From positions 113,648,687 to 113,712,686 of the forward strand of contig CM066732.1 of NCBI GenBank assembly GCA_033961575.1: a DNA stretch of 64,000 nucleotides, given 5' to 3'. This document shows, one piece after another, positions 44,182-55,494 of this stretch. The translations under genes were made by a program, and so were the position numbers. This DNA comes from Aselliscus stoliczkanus (Eukaryota > Chordata > Mammalia > Chiroptera > Hipposideridae). The notes under the pieces are model-generated. The model worked only from the letters and a program-made list of their open reading frames with translations, ran no database searches and was not told where the DNA came from. How positions within the stretch are numbered: the first letter of the stretch is position 1; each line of letters starts with the position of its first letter.

Positions 44182-44244
<63 letters not shown>

Positions 44245-44365
44245 AATCTCCATGTACAGATGAGAAAACTGAGATTCTAAGAAGTTCAGTGACTGGTCAT
44301 GGTCACACAGCTAGTAAGTAGCTGAGCCAGGAGCACATTCTCTTTCCACTTCCTCTGGCCCGGCA
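44080..44365 (-). mobile_element. MIR SINE split by a (TG)n expansion
   Basis: 'cacttactgaaaatctgcca' and 'gtgttagctcttcattgtga' lie left of the TG tract, and 'acagatgagaaaactgagat' with 'ggtcacacagctagtaagta' lie right of it. Confidence 0.85.
44184..44241 (+). repeat. (TG)n dinucleotide repeat, about 29 units
   Basis: An uninterrupted TG run of about 58 bp. Perfect alternation favours length polymorphism and Z-DNA potential. Confidence 0.97.
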
Positions 44366-44369
44366 GTTC

Positions 44370-44770
44370 ACAATGTCCATGTTCTCTCTAACTCTGATAT
44401 AAATGTATTGACCTTTGGGCCACATATGAGACCTACAGTCTGGCTTAATAAGACAAAACCTAGGTCAGTCATGCAGTGGTCAGCGCAGGGAAGTGACTGT
44501 AGGTTCAGTTTGAGAACCTGCCAGGGGGGTGGTAGGAGAAGCTGAGGACAGAGGTCATGGTCAAGTGCTAGGTGAGCAAATGGGAGGTTCCAGGAGTCTG
44601 GAAGAATTGGAAGCAAGAGCTACAGGGAGCAGGGGAAAGCAAACAGGATCACAGGAGTCTCAAAGGAAGAGGTAGCCGCCAGTTAGGGCCTCAGCAGGCA
44701 CAGCTAACTGTTGTGCTGCTCTCAAGGGCCAGTGCCAGCCTTCCTGGGCAGGCTGTGGGCAGCTCCCCTG
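44370..44770. other. Unique interval
   Basis: No repeat or gene recognised. Confidence 0.4.
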
Positions 44771-44775
44771 CCCAG

Positions 44776-44940
44776 CACATCTGTCAAGTGCCTACTTTTG
44801 TGCCCATCATTGTGTAAGGTGTTGAGGCTACACTTTTAAAAAAATGAATAAATAAAGCATTTTTGTCATCAAAGAGCTCACAGTTTAGGACTAACTAAAC
44901 CCAGCCAGATAAATATTATGTTTAATATGCTCTGTAGCTT
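44776..44940 (-). mobile_element. L2 LINE 3' end
   Basis: 'aagtgcctacttttgtgccc', 'gtaaggtgttgaggctacac' and 'tcatcaaagagctcacagtt' are the reversed L2 3' blocks. Confidence 0.7.
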
Positions 44941-45084
44941 AGAGCGCCTATTCACATACACACACAATGTCCAATGGCCTTCACAGGACACTCCTGCAGG
45001 AGGAAGAGAGGAAGGGCTCTGAGCTAAGCATTCTGTCCTTTCACAGCTGATGTCTCATGGGCCCCTGGGCACACCCCATGGGGC

Positions 45085-45215
45085 ACACAGAGGAGAGGGT
45101 GCTCACTGCTCCTCAGGAGGAGGGTGAGAAACATAGCACTTGAGCTGGGCTTGGAAGGATAGGAAGTTCTTCATACAGAAAAGAGAAAGAGGAGGTTACT
45201 CCAGGTATAGGAAAC
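45085..45215 (-). mobile_element. L2 LINE fragment
   Basis: 'gagctgggcttggaaggata' and 'gaggttactccaggtatagg' match the reverse of the L2 segment upstream of the 3' end. It is on the same strand as 44776-44940 and may be one copy with it. Confidence 0.55.
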
Positions 45216-46280
45216 ACCGTCGTTTTGTATACATACTGTGATTTTAGTGTCGTGAGCACGTTTAGCTTTAGCTGGGGCAAAGGAGGCTTGAGACAGGCCT
45301 CTCAGCCTCTTCCATTCCATTCTGGGAAGTCCTAACTTTTTTACATCTGTGTTTGGTGACAGCTCCTTCCAGAGGAGCCAGAATGTCTAACGTGCTGGCA
45401 AGCAAGAGTCTCAGGGGCTGATGGGTGTGCGTTCAGCCGACAAGGGCTGGCATGGGGACAAAAGCTAAGAATATCTATTTTCTCTCTCTCTCTCTGCTAT
45501 CTCTTTTTCCTCAGTGACTAGTTTCCTAGAGTTTATCACGTAATGACTGTGACAGGCCAGGGACATGGAGGAAAGAGCTATAAACCATGCGCATCATCTG
45601 TCCTTGTTGAGTCACTGAAAGAAAATGTTAGCCTGGAATCAATGAACAATGGAGCATGAAGCCAGAGGGAGAAGAGATTTTCAACGTGTCACGTAACTAG
45701 TGGAGTGAGAAACCAAGCTGTGGATTGGAAGTCAGCAGAATGGCTTCACCCTCAGCAGATGGGAGGACACGGGAAGGCATTCTCAAAAGAAAACTGGACA
45801 TTAGATGGGTGGTTGGGGGCGGGGTGAAGGTGGGGGAATTGAGGACTTTCAGGCTGCCTGAGTGGTCAATCGCCCAGCCAAGCTGGCACCAAGAGAAGCT
45901 TCGGAATGGGGGACAACCAGTCTCTCACCCCAAAAAGACATGGCTGCTCCCCTGGGGTTCTCCAGGGTGGCCCAGCTGAATGCTGCCCAAGGAGACCTTG
46001 TACAGCACTCACACTGAGACTGCCTCAGGAGGAGCAGGTGGCAAACGCGGCCCTCATCCCAGCAGCATCCAGGTGAGGCTGTGGGCAGGAGCCAGATGGT
46101 GATGACTCAGGCCAGGGAAGCCCCAGGAAAGTTACTGTGAACCAGTTATGCCACCTCCCACTGTCATCAACAGGCCATGATGTGTCTCCTCTCAACTCCA
46201 CTCCCTTCTCACCTGTACCCCGTGCAGTCAGGTACAGGAACACTCTGTGCAGAAGCAGCAGGACCAAGAGGAGGGAGGAT
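45216..46280. other. Mostly unique interval with a G-rich patch
   Basis: A potential G-quadruplex lies at 45814-45836. A CAG|GTGAGG sequence near 46070-46078 looks like a good splice donor, but the preceding ~100 bp encode nothing I recognise. No gene is called. Confidence 0.35.
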
Positions 46281-46281
46281 G

Positions 46282-46451
46282 CAGGCATACCTTGTTTTAT
46301 TGCACTTTGCTTAATTGTACTTCAAAGATGTTGGGTTTTTGTTTTACAAATTGAAGGCAAGACCCTCCACTAGCAAAAGGATTATGACTCAATTTATTGT
46401 GATACTCGCTTGATTGTAAGGGCCTGGAACCGAACCCAAAATGTATGCTTG
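46282..46451 (+). mobile_element. Miniature Tigger1 DNA transposon
   Basis: The left terminal repeat starts 'caggcataccttgttttatt' and the right end carries 'ctggaaccgaaccc' and 'gtatgcttg'. Between them a short left piece ending 'caaattgaagg' joins directly to 'caagaccctccactag' near 46360, which lies close to the 3' end of the full element's transposase gene. So about 2.2 kb was deleted before or after insertion. A TA follows the right end; the left TA has changed to TG. Confidence 0.9.
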
Positions 46452-46684
46452 TAATGAATTATAAAGTGCACAGTGACTGAGATTTTAATGACCAGATTGA
46501 GCTATGAGCCTGGAAAAGCCTTAAAGGGGCCCTAATAACTGGCTTGCTCTAAGCCTTTGAAGGGATCCAGGCCAAGAAGGGTTAATGCAATTATGAGAAT
46601 AAAGCTAGTTTCATGTTTGCCCACGTAGGGGTGACTATAAAAACACACCCACCAGACTCACTTAATCCGCACAGCAACCCTTGG

Positions 46685-46830
46685 GGTTATTTTGTTTTTG
46701 TTTTTTAATTGAGGTGAAATTCACGTAACACAGAATTAACTATTACAGTGTGTACAACTCAGTGGCATTTGGTTCTGTTCACAATGTTGTGCAACCTTTA
46801 TTTAGCAAGTTCCAAAGCATTTTCATCACC
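46685..46830 (-). mobile_element. L1 3'UTR fragment
   Basis: 'aattgaggtgaaattcacgt', 'cagtggcatttggttctgtt' and 'cacaatgttgtgcaacct' are reversed L1 3'UTR blocks. Confidence 0.8.
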
Positions 46831-46831
46831 C

Positions 46832-46945
46832 CTTGGGGTTGTTTTTGTGCCCTTGTTACGGATGAGATATTAAGGTTTGGAAAGTGAGGTGCACGGATGG
46901 TAGAGGTCAGACTGGAACCCTGATCCTCTAACTCCCCTGGACAGA
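46832..46945 (-). mobile_element. MIR SINE
   Basis: 'cttgttacggatgagatatt' and 'gaggtcagactggaaccctg' are the reversed core and head. Confidence 0.6.
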
Positions 46946-47039
46946 AGGAACATTTGTCTTCAGACTTTGGTAAACAGCCTCTGAACTGCCTTCCTGTCCT
47001 CTTGTGTCCCCTCTCTTCCACTTGTCTTACACACAATTA

Positions 47040-47165
47040 GCAGATTCATCTCCTACCGCAAGGCTCTGACAGCATCCTTCCCCTCCTCAGCCTCCCAAAG
47101 GGTCCTCATTAGCATTGAAATAAGTCTGAGCTCCTTTACCTGCTGTAACCTTTATGTGGATATAA
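47040..47165 (+). mobile_element. Possible L2 fragment
   Basis: 'attgaaataagtctgagctc' and 'ctttacctgctgtaac' resemble the L2 block 'ataaaatccaaactccttacc'. Weak. Confidence 0.35.
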
Positions 47166-47469
47166 TCACCAAGCAACTTGTTTCTCTGGGGTCCCCAGGA
47201 AATGCTCACACATTATCAGCCCAACAACCCTGGGACTAGAGGCTGATCCCAGCACACTCCCTCTCCTTTATCTTGTCCATCAGCTGCCAGCCAGTCTGCG
47301 TTTACCCTGTAGATTTCTTAGACAGGATCTGACACCAACGCTGGCTCCGAAAACTGGAAGAAATACATATCAAATTCTCTGAGTGTCACCACTGGAGCCC
47401 CCCTCACTTGACTTGAGGGGAAGGACAGGAGCCCCCATCTCTCTACCTTGGTTGGCTAAATTATTTTAA

Positions 47470-47835
47470 GGCCAAATAATGAATGCAATACAGATATTAA
47501 ATACATTGATGCCAATGTATAAGTGTTAGTTGAAAAGGTGTTCATGGAGTGTTGTGAGATGCCAAAAAGTAAGCCCTATGCATAGTATAATTCTGTTTTA
47601 GAAATATATAGATCTATATAGAAAGAGCACATATATGTCTTGAACTCATGCATGTATTTGCACAACATGAAAGTCTGAGAAAGATATACTCAAAAATATT
47701 ATGGTGCTGCTCTTTGGATGGAGTAATATGGAATGATTTTAATTTTTTTCCTTTTTCTTTTTTTCATATTTGCTAAGTTTTTGTTTTTCTGCAAAAACAT
47801 GGACTGTATAAGAAAAAGAATTCTGAAGAGTAAGA
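47470..47835 (+). mobile_element. Old L1/HAL1-like 3' end
   Basis: 'atagtataattctgttttag', 'gtctgagaaagatatactca', 'ttttcatatttgctaagttt' and 'catggactgtataagaaaa' match the 3' part of an old L1-type element. Confidence 0.55.
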
Positions 47836-47839
47836 GCTC

Positions 47840-49605
47840 CTGTAGTGCTTTGTTTACCCACCTTAACGTGGCTTTATATCACAACTAATCATGTATATCT
47901 GCTTTTCCCTTCCCCTTGGGGACACAGATCTCATCTCATTCATTTTGTCTTCTCCATGACATCTCCATGACATGCTCAAGAATTAATTAGCTAGCTGACT
48001 AGGGGACTCAGACTCTCCTTCCTCGCACCCCTCCTGAGTGATAGGGCTGGTGTAAGTCTCTGATCCCAGCCCCTCAGGCAGGCCTCCAGCAGGTTAAGCT
48101 CCTGACACTTCCAGTCCTGGGTGCTTGATGTGTCCTGCCAGGCAGAGGTGCCAGTGAGTAAAAGGGGAGGCCACAGGCATACCCAACTACCTTATCTGTT
48201 TCCTACTTTTCACTAGGCTAAAATCGGAGGGAAAAACAGCAAGTCTGTAGACCCTCTCTTGTGCTTGTGGATTTCTTCTCAGTCTGATTTCATGACTACA
48301 AGGCAGCCATTTCATTGCCAGGGCAACAAGGAGGGGAATAGGCACACAGCCGCCTCTCCATCGACCTTAACTCTATTTTGTTAAACTCCCACAGGGTTCT
48401 GAGCACACTTTGCATTTGTGGTTGCAAGAATGTAAACATTCTTCAATTCTGCCGGGGATTTTTCTTCATCTTGTTTTGTCTCTTTTTCTAAGGTCTGGCT
48501 GACATGTGTAGTTTACCCTGCAATTAACCAATTTAACTCATTTTATTTTTACCAGCCAACCTTGATATTTGTCACTCCTCCCATATTGTCTTGTGATCAA
48601 GAAGGCTCACTCAAAATAGATACAGGTACATTTTCAATGTATTAAAAAACTAATTGGAATTTTCCAGTTGAGAAAATGCTGGGGGGAACTGTTCTAACTA
48701 TGTTTGTTTTCTCACCTTGATTTGCACTTTTTTCCTTCGTTTTCCTTTTCCAGTTCCATAGAGGCACAAACACACATGTTTCTAACCTAAAGTGCAGGAG
48801 CAGCTGTCTGTAGCATGCTCTGTCTGAGGTGAGACACGAATTCATTCTCTCCCTCCCTGGTGAAGCTCAGAGGTCTCCGCATGACAAGCAGAGAACTAGA
48901 CTCTTCAATTATAATAAAACTCAGCCTCAAAGTCCTTCTCATTCCATCTCTTGTCCCAGTTAAAATATCTGTGAATTAGACTCCATGTCTGCAATTATAT
49001 CCCCAACAAAGTTGTTTTCTGGGGATCTGAGCTTCAGCCATCTAAACACACTAGCCTTGCCCAGCACCTGCCTCTTAACCATTGAAAGGATTTAAATCGA
49101 ATTAAATAGAATCAAACTAAACTGAACTAGTCTTGAAAATAAAGTCCATTGGCCTCTTAAATGCAGCCCTGTGGAGCCACAGTGTCTAAGAGAAGGCAGG
49201 CACAGCTGAGGCCCATTCTGGTAGGTTGAGGGGGTTTCTCCTCTTAGCTCTTTGCTTTGTGGGTCCACCCTGGTTTTTTAGTCACCTGTGGTAAATGACT
49301 GGCTTTCGAGAGAAGAGTGTGCATCTCTGATGACAGAGCCTGGGTATAAGCTCAGCCTGGTATGAATAAGCACAGGCTGAGAGGGGGATTCCCCCTATAG
49401 TCAGTGAAGGGGAAAATGTCACTATTAGAAACATGAGACAATTAATGATGGTGATGTAAAATGAGCTATGTAATTTATGATCCTGTCCTCTGTGAACAGG
49501 TCCCTTCCCTGCAAATAGCTGAGAATAGCCAAACCCAGAGAGGTCCATAGAGGCCACCTCAGGGTGCAGCCAGATCCTGCACCTGGGACTTGATGGGACG
49601 TCAAC
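47840..49605. other. Long unique interval
   Basis: No confident repeat or gene. A short stretch at 48500-48545 resembles an L1 3'UTR remnant. The minus-strand frame 49282-49608 has no recognised domain. Confidence 0.4.
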
Positions 49606-49611
49606 CACTAT

Positions 49612-49700
49612 GCTGGGTTATGCAATTAGTCTTCATGACAAACCTGGGCTGTAGATGTTATTCAGAAGGGAAAGCTGAGGCCCAGAAGGGTGAAGCAGTG
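49612..49700 (-). mobile_element. MIR SINE fragment
   Basis: 'gtagatgttattcagaaggg' and 'gctgaggcccagaagggtga' form the reversed MIR core. It sits head to head with the next copy. Confidence 0.6.
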
Positions 49701-49704
49701 TAAT

Positions 49705-49895
49705 GGAAAGGACATCACCTTTAGAGGCAGACAGAATTGGGTTTTCATATCACGGGCACCATCCCCTACCACCTGCATGACTTGGATAACTACTTACCCT
49801 CCCTGACCCTCCAAGTCCTCATCTGTGAATGGGAGATATTCATGCCCACCTTACAGAGTTGTTTTGAGGATTAAATATGATTCAAGAAAATGATT
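49705..49895 (+). mobile_element. MIR SINE
   Basis: 'agaggcagacagaattgggt', 'cctccaagtcctcatctgtg' and 'gttttgaggattaaatatga' read head to tail. Confidence 0.82.
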
Positions 49896-49899
49896 CACA

Positions 49900-50950
49900 G
49901 AAAACAAGTCTCCTGACACCTAGGAGATAGGTTTCCACTGAACGTGGCTCCTCTTGCTCCCTGTTCAAAGTCAAGCAGCTGGCAGACCACCAGGTCACAT
50001 GTCTCCCTGGAGGGTGAGGTGGGAACCCTGCTTTAGAGCAGGACCCCGTACTTCCTCCTGTCTCCCTGTGCCTGCCCAGGAATCAGCAGCTGGAAGGATT
50101 CTCACTCCTGGGGAGGAGACAGGGAGGAGATTCTCCATGCTCCTAACGAGCTCCACCCCTTCATGCATGCCCTACCTCCCCCATCTTCACTCACCCAGCC
50201 TGGTGACCCCTCTGCTGCACTTGCTTTCAGGTGACATACCCTTAACATAAAGAGAAGGGCCAGTTCTGTCCTACAACACTCACAGAAGCCCCACTTCAGA
50301 CCGCAGCTCCCTGACGGATCTCATTACTTCAGCCTCTGAGTAATACTCACCATTTGCCCCCAATTGGCCGGCCCAGATCCCAACCATCTTCCAAGGGGAG
50401 GCAGAATGTTTGTGGCCTGGGAAGACTTCCATCAGACTGGTAGCTGCAGAGAACTCTGCCTTGCACTGCTCACTTGCGCTTGGCCCTCTGGCAGCATTTG
50501 TCACGTCCTGCTCTGCATCTCAGTAGTTTGGGTGTTCCTCATCCAGGGGACTTCCCCTCCACTCACTCCCTCCTTTTCCTTCAGTGGTTTCTCTCTCCTG
50601 CCTCTTCCTCCATCAGGTAGACCCTGCCACTTGGGGACAGGTCAACAAGGAACTTCTGGTTTGCATCCGACCACCTGGATCAGGTGAGACAGGAGGAGAA
50701 AGCCATGTGGCCTCCACTTTCTCAAATCCAGCTTTGCCAACAATAAAGCCAATACTTTTAGCCCTGTGTCTATTTCTCAGTTGGTTGACACCCAGAGGGA
50801 AGAAGAGTGTGATTTCCATTCAGACCTCAGCAGCAGGCTGGGAACCTCTAAACACAGAACTGTTCCTGCCTTATTTTTAGTAAATAAAAAAAATGCGCAA
50901 TACTTTATATAAAAGAAAAATACAGCATTTGTGTAAATTATGAAGCACAA
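49900..50950. other. Unique interval
   Basis: CT-rich with several overlapping open frames on both strands (49954-50250, 50364-50687, 50584-50880), none with a recognisable domain. No gene is called. Confidence 0.4.
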
Positions 50951-50958
50951 TAATAAAC

Positions 50959-51422
50959 TGTAGGGGTTCAGAATGAGTCACTTAAGATGTGACTCTGTGA
51001 TATGTGGATTGTTTTGAGCTAAAGGCAACTGAGACCCTGTGGCTCACCTCACAAGAAACTCTTATCTGTCCCTTAAAAGAATTTAAATTAGGGGACTTGC
51101 CCATAATAAGAGTTATCTCCAGAAGTAACTTTTTTTGACCTATCTATATGGGAGGGCCAACTACTAATTTCTAAACATGTACTCTTCTCATTCTCCTGTA
51201 GTGACCCTCGGAAGCCTCAAGGCACTTTACCTCATCCTTAGCTCAGAAAGTCATACACACCTCATTTTAATTGTCTCTGAACCTCTCATGTATGTGGAGT
51301 TCCCATGCATACATATGTAATTGAATTTGGTTATTTTTCTCTTGTTAATCTGTCTCATGTCAATTTAATTATTATACGAGCCAAATGAACATTAAAGAGT
51401 AAAGTTTCTTCCTCCCCCTACA
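50959..51422 (+). mobile_element. Solo LTR of an endogenous retrovirus, intact ends
   Basis: Starts TGTAGGGG and ends CCCCCTACA, so the ends form the short inverted repeat expected of an LTR. The 4-bp duplication AAAC flanks it at 50955-50958 and 51423-51426. The length is 464 bp. The sibling copy is at 7342-7789. A 4-bp duplication fits a gammaretrovirus-like (class I) origin, which is inference. No internal viral genes are present. Confidence 0.88.
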
Positions 51423-51683
51423 AAACACCCCACCTAAGAACTAATCTAATCTGTTTCCTCCCATCTATGCCCCTGACTCCTCACAAAAGGTAACCACTAC
51501 CCTGCATTTTGAGCTTCACATTGCCTTCTGGTTTTTGTTTTCATTTTTTAGCAAATCAGTATGCATTTCTGAGCTCTATATACTCTAATTGTGCTTTTTT
51601 GGGGGGTGAGGTTCTATATAAATAACATCAAACTGAATGTAATTCTCAGTGGTTAAGAGATTTACCATTTAAAGATAGATGTG

Positions 51684-51944
51684 AGAGGCTTGATCACTGC
51701 ACTGTACACCTGAAATTGATGTTGTATAATATTGTATGCCAACTGTAATTGAATATATAGATAATCACGGGATGTGGATTATACGGTGGAAGGGAGTCAA
51801 AGGAATTGTAATAGATAGTATGATATGGGGGGGAGGCGTGGGGGGGGAGAATTGGGGGAGGCGGGTTGTCACTTTGAGGGGTAAAAAGTATAACTATTGC
51901 ACTGTGTTGTATACCTAAAGCTAATTAAAATAAAATTAAAAAAA
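51684..51944 (+). mobile_element. 5'-truncated L1 3' end with target-site duplication
   Basis: The sequence holds 'cactgtacacctgaaattga', a G-rich tract at 51826-51866 and 'ttgtatacctaaagctaatt' before an A-run, the typical order of an L1 3'UTR end. A perfect 13-bp duplication, aaagatagatgtg, lies at 51671-51683 and 51945-51957. Only about 260 bp were inserted. Confidence 0.85.
51826..51866 (+). other. Potential G-quadruplex in L1 3'UTR
   Basis: Runs of seven or eight, eight, five and three G occur within 41 bp on the L1 sense strand. Confidence 0.7.
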
Positions 51945-52024
51945 AAAGATAGATGTGCACCTAAAAAGGCCTCGACGACCCCCATGGGTCCTTGGATTAT
52001 ACTTTGAGTACTGTTGTCTTAGTG

Positions 52025-52200
52025 AAGCTTATACCAGATTGTTTATTGCAGTATCATTTGTAATAGAAAAAACTGGAAACAACCCACGCATCCTCCATCA
52101 GCAGGAGAATAATAAATGAGTTGTGGTTTATTCACACAACAGAATATTTTGCAGCAGAGAAAATAAAGCCTCTTTTCCTCATCTTTGTACATGGGAAGTC
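52025..52200 (+). mobile_element. Old L1 ORF2 end fragment
   Basis: 'tgtttattgcagtatcattt', 'gaaaaaactggaaacaaccc' and 'ttcacacaacagaatatttt' follow L1 ORF2 C-terminal order. Confidence 0.75.
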
Positions 52201-52289
52201 TATGGTTTACCAGAGCTCTTGTGTTTTGACTGAGTAGCTCACTTGATTGGTAGGCCATGCACAAAGTAGGTATTTAAGAGAAGGACAAA

Positions 52290-53480
52290 CGAATGAACAT
52301 GCCAGAAGGCTGTGAATGGAGAGGCAAAGCCAGAGTCACCTAACTTCCTGTTGTGACTTTTGTCCTGTTAAATTCTCAGGCTGAAGCCTTTTTATTTTCT
52401 GAAGCATTTGATTTCAGACTAATGACTAAAAGCTAACTTCCTGTTTCAAAATTACATTTATGTCACCTGCAAAATACTTGGCAAACAGTGGCATCTAATA
52501 AAAACAAGTTCACAGAGAATTCAGCAAAATGTATAAGAGATCTTCCCTTTGGAGGTTTGAGAACAGAGAGCTAAAACAAGTACATTTTGTGTTTAAAACT
52601 GAGCCTCCTTGCTGGATTGAAAACATTTCAAAGCCAGATCTTCCCACACATCTGATCCCCAATTAAAAGGAAAGAAGGAGCAAATGACAGCTTTATAGAG
52701 GCCAGACAGACTACTGAAACGATGCTCATCAGCACAAAATCCTGAAGGTTGTAGGGACATAGACGCAGGATTCCTGTAAATGGAATTGTTTCGCAAAGGG
52801 CTCCCCTCTCCACCACACTCCACCACCTCCAATACATGGGTTCTGTACAGTGAGTGTACCTTTCAGAGTATAAGTGCAAGGGGTAGCTTTATAGTGGCCA
52901 GAGATGGCTGAACTGAAGAGGGTGTAGTAAAGGATACACAGTATATCTGTACTTCAAACACACACTTATATTAGGAGGTATTAATACATTGATACCCCAT
53001 CTAGCCAAAGGCCTTACCCAGGAAACTTACTGGTTTTGAACATAGATTTTCCACATAGTGGTACTTGAATGTTTTTTTTGGGTTTTTTTTGAGATATCAA
53101 ATATCAATTTTTCCTCCCAAATTTTCCTATTTTGTACTGTCCCCATGTTGCCAGTGCCACCTCCCCACCTCCCCATTTCTTCCCTAGCTTAATTCCCAAG
53201 GAGCAGGCAGCCAGGCATGTACCAACTAGGGAAGAGACTGGAGATTTCTTCTCCGGAGAAACTTGCCCCCACAAAAAGGCTTACGATATTGACAGTTGAA
53301 GATTACCTAAATAAATAATGGGTCTCTGTCTAGTTATCCTGCCTGAAGCTTTTTAATCAATAATTTTATACTCCTCTCTCTCTACACCCCCCTGACTTTC
53401 CAATCAGCTTTTTGATGTTTCACTCTTAAATAAGAATCAAGAACCAAAAATTATATAACTGTGGAAAAGTCTCTAATTTA
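52290..53480. other. Mostly unique interval
   Basis: No gene recognised and no confident repeat family. AT-rich towards 53400. Confidence 0.4.
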
Positions 53481-53489
53481 AAATATAGC

Positions 53490-53795
53490 AGCTAAAACAA
53501 ACAAAACAATGAACTCAGAGAAAATAGAGACATACAGAGAAAAGGAGGAAAAAAAAAAGAAATATTCTATAGCTAATCCTCAGGAAGAGAAGAGAAAATG
53601 ATACATTCAGAAAACAAAAACAGGGCGCTATTTTTTTAAAAAGGAGCTTTGGAAAACAATAAGGAGCTCTTGGAGTTTAAAAAAAAATGATAGCAGAAAT
53701 AAATGATAGCTTAGTAAAAGAGTTGGAAGATAAAATTTAGGAAATCTCCCAGAAAGTTAACAACAACAAAAACAACCCATAACTTTTGGCTGAAA
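53490..53795 (+). mobile_element. Old L1 5' region/ORF1 fragment
   Basis: 'gttggaagataaaatttagg' and 'aaatctcccagaaagttaac' match the ORF1-proximal part of old L1M elements. Confidence 0.6.
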
Positions 53796-54039
53796 TCAGG
53801 CATTTAAGATACATTTGCTTTATCAACCAACATTATTCAGGTAAACTTGGTTTAGGAGATCAATTTTTCAATATTTCCTCCTGAATCAACATTTGACTTC
53901 TCAGACACGAAAGGACTCTGCCCTCTCTTTCTTATTTTGACTTCCAAGAGTTACTTACTTCAAATGTAGAGGTGTTTATATGAATGAGTCCATAAAATCA
54001 AATGCTGATTTCTGGCAAACAAAGTATTAACTGACTGAG

Positions 54040-54530
54040 AAATAGATAAGCCAATTGAAAAAAAGTCCAGAAATAGACCCAAGTATACATGTGAATGTCA
54101 TACTTAATAAGTATGGCATTTCAAATCAAAAGAGAAAGGAAGGGCTATTCAATAAATGGTGTTGAGACAACTGACTAAACATCATGTTCCATTTGGGAAA
54201 TCCATTTAAATTACACTGTTACCTCACTCCTTACTCCAAAATAAATTCCAGATGAATAAAAAAAATTCAATGTAAAACATGAAACCATAAAAGTATAGCA
54301 AGAAAAGATAGGTGAATACAAATATAATCTTAGAATGAAGACGGCCTGTCTAAGCATGTCAAGAAAGATGGAAACTGTAAAGATAAATATTGATAAATTT
54401 GACCATATAAAATTTTAAAATTTCTGAAAAAGAAATTTAAAAGCTAATAAAAATAATTGCAATATATATATAGATAAGTGCCTAATTTCCTTAACATACA
54501 AAGAATTCTTATAGGTGAATAAGGAAAAAA
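54040..54530 (+). mobile_element. Old L1 ORF2 fragment
   Basis: 'ccagaaatagacccaagtat', 'attcaataaatggtgttgag', 'aaattccagatgaataaaaa' and 'tgaccatataaaattttaaa' are successive blocks of L1 ORF2. Same strand as the piece at 53490. Confidence 0.85.
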
Positions 54531-54550
54531 AAATATATATATATATATCT
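54531..54550 (+). repeat. (TA)n run
   Basis: About ten TA units. Confidence 0.85.
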
Positions 54551-54827
54551 GTCAAGATCCAGTCCAGAAAACAGAAACCATGTTAGGTAATTCACACAGG
54601 GAAAATTAATGCTTCTGATTACACAGATGTTGGGGTGTGGAGGGCCGTCAAAAGACAATTGGGTAATATATTTGGAATTCATATCATAGAGAGAGCTAAG
54701 AATGTTAATTTATGAAGAGCACCTACAAACCAAAAAGACAACCACCAACAACCCCACATTAAAGTATATGAAAAGAAAATTCACAGATAAGAATATACAA
54801 ATGGGCCTTAAATTAAAAAGATGCTCA

Positions 54828-54914
54828 GGGCCAACCGAGTGGCGCGGAAGCCAGCGGCTCCCCGTTCGGATCCCACATGTGAGGGCCAGTGACACTGCCC
54901 TCAAAAAAAAAAAA
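54828..54914 (+). mobile_element. Short bat SINE with internal head deletion
   Basis: 'gggccaaccgagtggcgc' jumps directly to 'ggaagccagcggctcc', so the segment 'agtggttaagcgctggcttg' of other copies is missing. The B box ('gttcggatcc') and the fixed 3' unit with A-run are intact. An 8-bp repeat, gatgctca/ggtgctca, brackets it. Confidence 0.92.
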
Positions 54915-54934
54915 CGGTGCTCAATCAAAAATTT

Positions 54935-55490
54935 ACCATTTTAACTATTTTAAAGTGTACAATCCAGTGACATTTAGTACAGTCACAATTTGTTCAGCCA
55001 TCACCCCTATCTATCTAGTTCCAGAACATTTTCATCTCCTCAAAAGCAGACCCCACACTCATTAGCAGTCACTTCTCATTGCCCACTTTCCCAGACCCTG
55101 GTAACCACTAAACTGCACATAAGAAAATCTCTATGGATTTGCTTCTTCAGGATATTTTATATAAATGGAATGATGTAATATGTGGCCTTTTGTGTCTGGC
55201 TTCTTTCAGCTAACATAATGTTTTCAAAGTCCATCCAACTAGTAGCATGTATGAGTACTTCATTCCTTTTTGTGGCTGAATAATATTCCATTGTATGGAT
55301 AAACCACATTTCGTTTATCTATTGTCAGTTAATATTTGGGTTGTTTCTACTTTGGGGCTATTGTGAATAGTGCTGCTATTTGTGTATGATCATTTGTGTC
55401 TAAGTTTTTCTTTGAATGCCTGTTTTCTGTTTTGGGGAGTATGTACCCAGGAGTGGAACTGGTTAGATCATATAGTAATTATGGAATGAC
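54935..55490 (-). mobile_element. L1 3'UTR and ORF2 end
   Basis: 'aaagtgtacaatccagtgac', 'ccagaacattttcatctcct', 'aataatattccattgtatgg' and 'aacatttgggttgtttcta'-type text read in reverse L1 order. Confidence 0.88.
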
Positions 55491-55494
55491 TTTT

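Noticed and set aside
46060..46080. Coding exon ending in CAG|GTGAGG
   Set aside because: The donor is good but I found no matching acceptor and no recognisable protein upstream.
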